Assembly (NCBI GenBank): GCA_016929775.1
Contig: JAFGIE010000098.1
Location: 1-17,018 of the forward strand
Source of the DNA: Anaerolineae bacterium
GTDB lineage: Bacteria > Chloroflexota > Anaerolineae > JAFGEY01
DNA length: 17,018 nt
Direction of reading: 5' to 3'
Below, in pieces: positions 5,540 to 12,205 of the stretch (positions within the stretch are counted from its first letter, which is position 1; every line of letters starts with the position of its first letter). Both the position numbers and the translations under genes were made by a program. The notes under the pieces were generated by a model, which saw only the letters and a program-made list of their open reading frames with translations, searched no databases and had not been told where the DNA came from.

Positions 5540-7582
5540 TCATTCCCACGATACCCGCCATCCCTGCGCCGCATCGCCCAGGGTCACGCGCCACGCCCGC
5601 TCCCCGCTGCGCACTGCGAGCGCGAGCCCCAGCCCCTCCGTCTCCTCCACCCGCACCTCGCCCCGTCCTTCGTGCACCACGGCGGTCACGAACCGCGCGG
5701 GCGCGGAGCCAGTCTGGGTGTAGATCAGCTGCGGCGCCGGGACCTTGACCGCATAGCCGTAGGACACCCAGCCTCCCTTGGGGTGCAGCGAGCCCTCGAG
5801 CACGCGCGCCGTCACCCCCTCGGCGATCAGCGGCGAGATCCGCACATGGACCCGCTCCCCGTGATAGACGTACGCGCCGGGCGATCCCGCGTCCGCCTCC
5901 AGCCGGCGCGGCGCCAAGTTGAACGAGAGCCGGTAGACGTGATCGCCCACCCCGGTCAGCACGTCGTCGATCAGCCACACCCCCGGCTTGAAGGCGATCA
6001 CCCGGCGCAGGTGAAAGACCGGGTCCGCCATGCTCGCGTACCCGTTGTGCGAGACCTCGACCAAGTCGACCTCGGGGCCCGGTTCGAAGCGATGGCACCA
6101 CGTGCGCACGCACCGGATCCGGGCGCTGGTGCCGGGGACGTCGCCCATCGCGTGATCGTCCACGCCGAGCGTGTTGTGGGCCTGCGAGGAGGAGAAATAG
6201 GCGCGCCAGTCGTGCCAGGCGCTGTTGGAATAGATAAACCGTCCCGTGTCGATCAGCACGTCCTCGCCCGCCACCTGCAGCTCGACGTGCGCGGCGTCAT
6301 CGTGCGAGTGCGCCCGGCTCTCCCCGCGCTCCAGGTTGGTCCCGGTGACCAAGAGGTATGAGTCGTGCTCCCCCCAACCGGTGCGCGTGACGTGGAACCC
6401 GGCGTCAGGCAGCGAATAGTCGACCTGCGCAGGCGGGGCGCCCTCCCGGCGGCAGGTCGCAAAGTAGCGAAAATCCTCCCTGCCCGTCAGATCCGCCATG
6501 ACCCGGAAAAAGGCGCGCAGCTCGTTCAGGTCCACCGGGTCGGTGGTCAGGTTCATGCCCTCGTACAGCGCAACGTCGGCGCGCCGCGCGCGCAGCGCGT
6601 TGCGGTCCGCGTCGCCGACCATGGGCAGGGTCAGGTCGGGCTTGACCAGCGCCATCAGGTACTCGGCGCTCTTGACCAAGATCGGCAGCATGTAGGGCGG
6701 CACGGGGATCTCGTTCAGCGTGGCGATGCGGTAGGCCTGCAGGAACGCGCCCGCCGCCACCAGGTGATAGATCGGCGTGCGCTCCATATGCACCCCGTGG
6801 TGGTCGAACTGGTAGCGCACCTCGTGCGTGATGCGACGGTAGCCCAGGGCCTGCCACTCGGCGGCGCGCTTGAACTCGGGAAACATGACCCCCAGCTGAA
6901 AGAGCGCCGTGCTCTCCATCGTCAGCCAGTTGCTGCAGTGCGCGTGGTTGCTATAGTGCGGGCACAGGAATTCGCCGTGATCGTGCAGCGCGTTCAAAAA
7001 GCAGGCCCACGCTGCGTCCTCCCACGATGGGGAGCGGCGCATGTAGACCATGACCGGCAGCCAGACCGTGTAGACCCGGATCCCGGCTTCGATCGAGCGC
7101 CAGGCGTCGCCCGGGAACGCCATGTGCGCATCCTCGTCCGCCATGTGAGGCGCCATGGGCCAGCTGGCGACAAACGCCTCCATCTGGCGCACCCACTCGC
7201 GCGCATAGACCTCGTCGCCGGTCAGCGCGTACGCGCGCGCCAGGGTAACCCAATAGTTGTGCCGCACCAGCGACCAGAGCCACTCTGGATCGCGCGAGGA
7301 ATCGATCGTCGGATTGTAGCGCCAGTCGATCACCGGTCCCAGGTCGTAGCCATACAGGACGTGCTCGCAGATCAGGTCGGCCTCGCGGATCACGTCCCGG
7401 TCGTCGAACGCGGCGATCGCGTGCTCGTCGAACAAGTACCTGGGGCTGGTGCGCGTGCGGAAATGGTCGACCACGGCGCGCAGCGCGCCCGCCTCGTCGC
7501 CCATCTCGAGGCGTGCCCGCGCGCCGGCGAGCCCCGGATGCGTGAAATCCAACCGCGCAAAGAGCGTCCTCGCGTCATCCAC
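5540..7582 (-). CDS. Heparinase II/III-type polysaccharide lyase (alginate/uronan lyase family)
   Basis: This 680-residue protein has the two-part lyase layout. The N-terminal alpha/alpha-toroid is about residues 80-370, with RYNPTID, W-rich helices, SNHAHCSNWLTME (211-223) and HHGVHMERTPIYH (261-273). The C-terminal beta-sandwich is about 385-680, opening with the SRAHSHDDAAHVEL and VLIDTGRFIY signatures. Family members cleave uronate-containing polysaccharides by beta-elimination, leaving a 4,5-unsaturated end. Y272 and the nearby histidines are the likely catalytic and metal-binding residues, by analogy with heparinase II. No signal peptide is seen, which is unusual for a lyase and suggests cytoplasmic work on imported oligosaccharides. 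The start is GTG 7582, preceded by AAGGGGG; the gap to the upstream flavoprotein gene is 18 bases, so translation is probably coupled. The substrate cannot be assigned. Confidence 0.88.
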   Translation of the reverse strand: MDDARTLFARLDFTHPGLAGARARLEMGDEAGALRAVVDHFRTRTSPRYLFDEHAIAAFDDRDVIREADLICEHVLYGYDLGPVIDWRYNPTIDSSRDPEWLWSLVRHNYWVTLARAYALTGDEVYAREWVRQMEAFVASWPMAPHMADEDAHMAFPGDAWRSIEAGIRVYTVWLPVMVYMRRSPSWEDAAWACFLNALHDHGEFLCPHYSNHAHCSNWLTMESTALFQLGVMFPEFKRAAEWQALGYRRITHEVRYQFDHHGVHMERTPIYHLVAAGAFLQAYRIATLNEIPVPPYMLPILVKSAEYLMALVKPDLTLPMVGDADRNALRARRADVALYEGMNLTTDPVDLNELRAFFRVMADLTGREDFRYFATCRREGAPPAQVDYSLPDAGFHVTRTGWGEHDSYLLVTGTNLERGESRAHSHDDAAHVELQVAGEDVLIDTGRFIYSNSAWHDWRAYFSSSQAHNTLGVDDHAMGDVPGTSARIRCVRTWCHRFEPGPEVDLVEVSHNGYASMADPVFHLRRVIAFKPGVWLIDDVLTGVGDHVYRLSFNLAPRRLEADAGSPGAYVYHGERVHVRISPLIAEGVTARVLEGSLHPKGGWVSYGYAVKVPAPQLIYTQTGSAPARFVTAVVHEGRGEVRVEETEGLGLALAVRSGERAWRVTLGDAAQGWRVSWE

Positions 7583-7600
7583 GTTGCGCCCCCTTCTGGC

Positions 7601-8827
7601 TCACGTCGGGAATGCCGAAGCCAGGATGTCGCCTGCCGGCACGTCGAGCGCGCCGGTGGGACAGACTTGGACGCAGTAGCCGCACCCCACGCAGCCCACG
7701 TTCTTGACCGCCACGCCGTCCTGTACGTCGATCGCGTCGTACCAGCACGCCTCGACGCAGTCGCCGCAGCCCGTGCACAGGTCGGGGTCGGGCTGTGCGT
7801 CCTGGTACGCCTCCGCCAGCGTCCGCCTGCGCGCCTCGGCAAAGTCGGGCGGCATCGCCAGGAGCTGCAGGGCATCGCCGCACAGCGCGTCGATGTCGGA
7901 GTAGCCCGCCTCCTCCATCCACTGTGCGAAAGCGGCGATCATATGCGCCACGGCGCGCGGGCCCAGGCAGCAGGCGTACGACCCGAGCTGCACGCACTGG
8001 CTGCCCGCCATGATCAGCTTGGCTGCCGCCTCCCAGCTGAACACGCCGCCCCCAGCGTAGATCGGTACGTCCACGCCGTTCCGCCGCGCCTCTGCCACCA
8101 CATAGCTGATCACGGGCAGGGCCTGGCTGCCACCGTAGCCCCCGCCAGGCGTCGCCTGCGAGCGCCGCCAATCCAGGTCGAACACGAATCCCTTCCAACG
8201 CGCCGTCGGACCCAGGGCATCCGCCCCGCCCTGCAGCGCCGCCTCCATGGCGCGCAGCGGATCGACCGACTCGACCGGCAGCTTGACCAGAACGGGCACG
8301 CGGACCGCCTGCTTGACGGCGCGCGTCGCCATGAACACCAGCCGGTAGTAGTCGAACGCCCGGTCTCCGGCGACAGCGACGCCCGGCGTGTTGAGGTGTA
8401 GTTCCAGCGCATCGGCCCCCGCGCGCTCGATCTCGCGCGCCTCCCGGATCCAGGACCGGCGCCAATCGACGCCCGGGGTGATCAGGTCGCGAAAGTGACC
8501 GATCGACACCCACAGCTTGACCTCCGCCGGCATCTCGCCGCGCACGTGCGCGACAGCCTCGCAAAAGGCCTCCAGCGAGGGAAAGGGGTCCACGAGATGC
8601 GCTCCCAGGGCATGGCTCTGGATCGCGTGCCGTCCCGCCGCCATGTCGTGCGCAGACGGCAGGACGAGGGACCCATCGCCGGCGCCGTGCCCATAGTTGC
8701 GCATCGTCACCGCGCCGGGCAGGCTGCTGGCGCTCTTGAGGATCGCATACGTGCCGTGCGTCGCCGGACTGGCTGCGATCACGAACGGGTTGCTCAGTCC
8801 AAGTGCGCTTACTGCCAGATCGACCAC
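7601..8827 (-). CDS. Dihydroorotate/dihydropyrimidine dehydrogenase-like flavoprotein with 2x[4Fe-4S] ferredoxin domain (PreA-like)
   Basis: This 408-residue protein joins an FMN-type TIM barrel (about 1-335) to a C-terminal ferredoxin domain. The barrel begins VSALGLSNPFVIAASPAT and has VPVLVKLPVE and YGGSQALPVISYVV, recalling the PreA/dihydroorotate dehydrogenase fold. PIYAGGGVFSWEAAAKLIMAGSQ is the phosphate-binding end of that barrel. The ferredoxin part has C351/C354/C357/C361 and C379/C382/C385/C389, both CxxCxxCxxxC. The usual NFSCPN-type substrate loop reads LHLNTPG (143-149), so the pyrimidine substrate may not apply. It is likely a ferredoxin-linked flavin oxidoreductase, acting on an unknown substrate. 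GTG 8827 follows AAGGGAG by about nine bases. It sits inside a glycan operon, between GH31 and lyase genes, with no pyrimidine gene nearby. Confidence 0.85.
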   Translation of the reverse strand: MVDLAVSALGLSNPFVIAASPATHGTYAILKSASSLPGAVTMRNYGHGAGDGSLVLPSAHDMAAGRHAIQSHALGAHLVDPFPSLEAFCEAVAHVRGEMPAEVKLWVSIGHFRDLITPGVDWRRSWIREAREIERAGADALELHLNTPGVAVAGDRAFDYYRLVFMATRAVKQAVRVPVLVKLPVESVDPLRAMEAALQGGADALGPTARWKGFVFDLDWRRSQATPGGGYGGSQALPVISYVVAEARRNGVDVPIYAGGGVFSWEAAAKLIMAGSQCVQLGSYACCLGPRAVAHMIAAFAQWMEEAGYSDIDALCGDALQLLAMPPDFAEARRRTLAEAYQDAQPDPDLCTGCGDCVEACWYDAIDVQDGVAVKNVGCVGCGYCVQVCPTGALDVPAGDILASAFPT

Positions 8828-8895
8828 TGTGCCACACTCCCTTCAGGCAATGTCTGCTCCGCGATTCCGGCGGGCCATCCCAGCCCGACCACAAG

Positions 8896-8957
8896 GCCCG
8901 GCTCTACTCGGGCGGCGGATCGGCAAAGCGCGCGGCGCCCTGACCACGATGGGCGCC
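8896..8957. other. Two hairpins in the gap between alpha-xylosidase and flavoprotein genes
   Basis: GCCCG (8896-8900) pairs with CGGGC (8909-8913), and GGCGCCC (8934-8940) pairs with GGGCGCC (8951-8957) around a ten-base loop. Both arms are perfect. Neither is followed by a real T tract on the minus strand, so they are not clear terminators. They may attenuate or protect the downstream mRNA. A lone TTGACA (8972-8967, minus strand) lacks a convincing -10 partner. I see no gene in 8,828-9,042. Confidence 0.45.
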
Positions 8958-8981
8958 ACGAGCGTCTGTCAAGGTCTGGGA

Positions 8982-9060
8982 ACAGCCGGATCGCGCCTAC
9001 TCACAGCCGGTCCGCGCCTGCTCACAGCCGGATCGCGCCTACTCACAGCCGGATCGCGAT
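8982..9060. repeat. 21-bp tandem repeat across the 3' end of the alpha-xylosidase gene
   Basis: Copies lie at 8982-9002, 9003-9023 and 9024-9044, with a 16-base partial copy at 9045-9060. The first and third are identical; the second differs at two bases. On the minus strand each unit contains the final codons (AIRL) and the TGA stop of the gene, so the true stop at 9043-9045 is followed by two more in-frame copies of stop plus tail. The array is the gene end amplified in place. Confidence 0.88.
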
Positions 9061-11394
9061 CTCGCCCGCACCCGGCGCCGGGATCACGCGCGTCCCCAGC
9101 GGGTCGGGCGTTGCCGTGCCGCCGCTCACGTCCGCCACCCGATCGACGCCGCGCAGCAGCGCCGACCACCGGCCCACGCCGTCGACTCGGATCCCGACCT
9201 GTCCGCCGGCGCGCCGAACCTCGATCGACAGCGCCGTATCCCCGCCGGTCGTCGGCACGCGCGCCGAGGCGATCGCCCCCTCTTCCAGGGCGGTGACGTG
9301 GAACGTCACCCGATCGGCATAGTCATAGTCGGGCCGGTCCTCGACGGCGCCGATCGGGATCACGGCGTTGGGCCGGGCCAACAGCGGCAGGCTCAGGTAG
9401 CCGTGCTGCTCGCGCACCCAGCGCCCACCCTCCACCACCTCCCCGCTGAGCAGGTGCGTCCACCGTCCCTCTGGCAGGTAATAGTCGACCACGCCCTCGG
9501 GCGTAAAGACGGGCGCGACCAGCAGCGCCTCGCCCAGCATGTACTGCCGGTCGAGCGCGTCGCACCCCGGATCGCCCGGAAACTCGAGCGCCATGGCGCG
9601 CAGCACCGGCACGCCGGTCTCGTGCGCCTCGACCGCCGCGGCGTAGAGGTAGGGCATCAGGCGGCATTTCAGCTTGGTGAAAAAGCGCAGCACGTCGCTG
9701 GCGGTCGGACCCGTGTCCCCTGCTTCGTCGAACAGCCACGGCACGCGGTACGAGCTGCTGCCGTGCAGGCGGCTGTGCGAAGAGAGCAGGCCAAAAGCGC
9801 ACCACCGCTTGTACACGTCGGGCGATGCGGTGTGCTCGAACCCGCCCATGTCGTGGCTCCAGAACCCAAACCCCGACAGGCCCAGCGACAGCCCGCCGCG
9901 CAGGCTCTCCGCCATGGAAACGAACGTCGCCGTGCTGTCGCCGCCCCAGTGGACCGGGAACCGCTGCCCGCCCGCCGTCGCCGAGCGCGCAAAGAGGGTC
10001 GCCTCGCCCGCGCCGAGCGCCTCCTCCAACACTTCGAATACCGTCTGGTTATAGAGGTAGGAGTAATAGTTGTGCATGCGCTCCGGATCCGAACCATCGT
10101 ACCAGACTACGTCGGTCGGGACGCGCTCGCCAAAGTCGGTCTTGAAGCAGTCCACGCCCATGCCGACCAGCTCGCGCAGCGCGTCGCCATACCAGCGGCG
10201 TGCCGCCGGGTTGGTGAAATCGACCAGTCCCATGCCCGCCTGCCACATGTCCCACTGCCAAACGGACGCCCCTTGTCCGCCCGACCCGTCAGGACGCTTG
10301 AGCAAGTATCCGCCCGCCACGCCCTCCTCAAAGAGCGCCGACTGCTGGGCGATGTAGGGGTTGATCCAGACGCAGATCTTGAGCCCGCGCGCCTTGAGAC
10401 GCTGCAGCATACCCCGCGGGTCGGGAAAGACGCGCGCATCCCACTCGAAATCGCACCACTGGAAGGCCTTCATCCAGAAACAGTCGAAATGAAAGACGTG
10501 CAGCGGGATGTCGCGGTCCGCCATGCCCTGGATGAACCGCGTCACCGTCTCCTCGTCATAGTCGGTGGTGAACGAGGTGGTCAGCCACAGGCCAAACGAC
10601 CACGCCGGCGGCAGCGCGGGGCGCCCGGTCAGCGCCGTATAGCGCGCCAGCACCTCCTTGGGCGAAGGGCCGTAGATCAGGTAGTAGGCGAGCGTCTCGC
10701 CGGGCACGCTGAACTGCACCCGCTCCACCTTTTCCGACGCCACCTCGAAGGAGACCCGCCCGGGGTGGGCCACAAAGACGCCATAGCCGCGGTTGGTCAG
10801 GTAGAAGGGGACGTTCTTGTACGCCTGTTCGCTGCTCGTCCCGCCGTCCGCGTTCCACATGTCGACGACCTGCCCGTTCTTGACGAACGCCGTGAATCGC
10901 TCGCCCAGCCCGTACACGCACTCGCCGACTCCGAGGGCGAGCTGTTCGTGGATGAACCGCCCCTCAGGCGTGTCGACATAGCCCATCGCCCGCCAACCGC
11001 TGTGCGTGACCTCGCGATCGCCGTCCATGAACGAGAGCCGCCAGTCGCCCGCCACCTCTACGCGCGCAGTCAGCCGCCCGCTGGTCAGCGTGGCGGCATC
11101 GGGCCCATCGTGGACGGCGACCGCCGGCGGAGGCAGCGGTTCGAGCGCGAACGCCGGGGCACGCGGCGCGCCGCCTGTGTGGTGATCGATCTGCACGCGG
11201 ATCACGTTCTCCATGGGCGAGGAGAGGTACACGGTCAAGAGAGGCAGGTTGAGCGTGTCGCCGCGCCCCTGCACGCGGCGGGTCGGCGCGAGGATGGTCA
11301 AGCCGTCCGCAGCGGCTTCGACGGCGTAGGCGTGCACGGCATAGTGGGGCGTGACGCCCGGTCGCATCTCCCAGTAGCCATCGGTGAACTTCAT
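9043..11394 (-). CDS. yicI: Alpha-xylosidase, glycoside hydrolase family 31 (YicI type)
   Basis: This 783-residue enzyme removes alpha-linked xylose from the non-reducing end of xyloglucan-type oligosaccharides, retaining anomeric configuration. It matches E. coli YicI (772 residues) along its whole length by eye, from MKFTDGYWEMRPGV to the QHGYLSLPLLARPNAVIPIG C-terminal sandwich. The nucleophile is D420 in CFKTDFGERVPTD and the acid/base is D486 in HWGGDS. FDCFWMK (303-309) keeps the Cys-Phe pair tied to xylose specificity in YicI. MAESLRGGLSLGLSGFGFWSHD and WCAFGLLSSHSRLHGS are also conserved. There is no signal peptide, so it acts in the cytoplasm. ATG 11394 follows GAGGAGG by about seven bases; the PHP gene ends 19 bases upstream. 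The 3' end is embedded in 21-bp tandem repeats. Confidence 0.96.
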   Translation of the reverse strand: MKFTDGYWEMRPGVTPHYAVHAYAVEAAADGLTILAPTRRVQGRGDTLNLPLLTVYLSSPMENVIRVQIDHHTGGAPRAPAFALEPLPPPAVAVHDGPDAATLTSGRLTARVEVAGDWRLSFMDGDREVTHSGWRAMGYVDTPEGRFIHEQLALGVGECVYGLGERFTAFVKNGQVVDMWNADGGTSSEQAYKNVPFYLTNRGYGVFVAHPGRVSFEVASEKVERVQFSVPGETLAYYLIYGPSPKEVLARYTALTGRPALPPAWSFGLWLTTSFTTDYDEETVTRFIQGMADRDIPLHVFHFDCFWMKAFQWCDFEWDARVFPDPRGMLQRLKARGLKICVWINPYIAQQSALFEEGVAGGYLLKRPDGSGGQGASVWQWDMWQAGMGLVDFTNPAARRWYGDALRELVGMGVDCFKTDFGERVPTDVVWYDGSDPERMHNYYSYLYNQTVFEVLEEALGAGEATLFARSATAGGQRFPVHWGGDSTATFVSMAESLRGGLSLGLSGFGFWSHDMGGFEHTASPDVYKRWCAFGLLSSHSRLHGSSSYRVPWLFDEAGDTGPTASDVLRFFTKLKCRLMPYLYAAAVEAHETGVPVLRAMALEFPGDPGCDALDRQYMLGEALLVAPVFTPEGVVDYYLPEGRWTHLLSGEVVEGGRWVREQHGYLSLPLLARPNAVIPIGAVEDRPDYDYADRVTFHVTALEEGAIASARVPTTGGDTALSIEVRRAGGQVGIRVDGVGRWSALLRGVDRVADVSGGTATPDPLGTRVIPAPGAGEIAIRL

Positions 11395-11413
11395 GGCACA
11401 TCCTCCTCTTCCC

Positions 11414-12082
11414 CTATCCGTTCACGCCCACCCGGATCAGCGCCGGATCGCACGCGCAGCGCACCTCGGCGCGGCGCAGCAGGGCGATCAACGCCGTCTC
11501 GTCGGGCGGGATGCCCTCCGCGCTCTCGACCTGGTTGTGGAACGTGCCGACCATCTTGCGGCTGTGCCCGTCCGAGTTGCAGAGCCCGATCCAGCCCATG
11601 CGGTCGCGCCACTTTGCGTACAGCTCGCGGCGGACGATCGCCACGTCCCCTTCCTCGGGCTGGGGATGCACGAGCAGGTTCCAGCTCCCCATCTCGATCC
11701 CGTCGATCCGGCGTGCGTCGAGCCCCTCCTCGTGCGCTCCGTTCCGGAAGGCGTGCGCCAGGTAGACGAACGTGCCGGGGTGTGCGTCGCACAGCGCGCG
11801 CAGCTGCTCGTACGACATCGGCGGGTAGGGGCCCGCCGGCAGCCCCAAGACCACATAGTCGCGCCCATCGCTGCACGAGATCTCGACGCCGGCATACAGC
11901 TTGAGCGAGGTGCGCGCCTGCAGGTGCGCGATCTCGCGCGGCGTCCACGCATAGTGATGCTCCGTGATCGCGATCGCGTCCAGCCCACGCGAGAGCGCCG
12001 TCTCGCACAGCGCCTTCGGCGACAGGATCGAACAGCGTGAGTAGAGGTTGGTGTGGGTGTGCAGGTCGATGTGCAGGATCAC
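11414..12082 (-). CDS. PHP-domain metal-dependent phosphoesterase
   Basis: This 222-residue protein is a stand-alone PHP domain, a fold that binds two or three metal ions and usually hydrolyses phosphoesters. The metal motifs appear in order: DLHTH (H8, H10), ITEHH (E41-H43), GVEIS (E67), LAHAF (H110), GIEMGS (E130) and NSDGHS (D171, H173). No polymerase, histidinol-phosphate or nucleic-acid domain is attached, so the substrate is open; a sugar phosphate would fit the operon. The start is GTG 12082, with AGGAGG ten bases upstream and the conserved strand ILHIDLHTH beginning at once. It is the first gene of the glycan operon, 19 bases before the alpha-xylosidase. Confidence 0.88.
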   Translation of the reverse strand: MILHIDLHTHTNLYSRCSILSPKALCETALSRGLDAIAITEHHYAWTPREIAHLQARTSLKLYAGVEISCSDGRDYVVLGLPAGPYPPMSYEQLRALCDAHPGTFVYLAHAFRNGAHEEGLDARRIDGIEMGSWNLLVHPQPEEGDVAIVRRELYAKWRDRMGWIGLCNSDGHSRKMVGTFHNQVESAEGIPPDETALIALLRRAEVRCACDPALIRVGVNG

Positions 12083-12118
12083 GGCTCGGTAGCCTCCTAT
12101 GGCATGGGTTGCGGCTCG

Positions 12119-12147
12119 ATCCTACCGCAGAACAACGAGGAGGGCAA
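12119..12147 (-). promoter_or_regulatory. Probable promoter of the PHP-GH31-flavoprotein-lyase operon
   Basis: On the minus strand TTGCCC (12147-12142), a 17-base spacer and TAGGAT (12124-12119). The predicted start near 12112 gives a leader of about 30 bases containing the AGGAGG ribosome site. The permease promoter at 14575-14603 has the same -35 hexamer and spacing. Confidence 0.5.
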
Positions 12148-12205
12148 GTTGAGGTGACCCCGCACATCCCAGGGACCTACGCTGCGCAGGTGCGGCAGCG
12201 GGATC

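Noticed and set aside
9003..9045. Selenocysteine recoding at the TGA of the alpha-xylosidase
   Set aside because: No SECIS-like hairpin directly follows, the protein is already full length compared with YicI, and read-through would meet another TGA after seven codons.
8982..9060. CRISPR array
   Set aside because: The 21-bp units are directly abutting with no spacers, and there are no cas genes.
911..11904. Long plus-strand open frames of 500-870 codons across the minus-strand genes (for example 911-2455, 2703-4445, 6365-8401 and 9298-11904)
   Set aside because: Their translations are Arg/His/Pro/Ala-rich without recognisable domains, while the opposite strand encodes complete conserved families. 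They are GC-rich antisense shadows.
12083..12205. Intrinsic terminator after the permease gene
   Set aside because: A 6-bp CGCTGC/GCAGCG stem can form near 12190, but no T tract follows, so it is not called.
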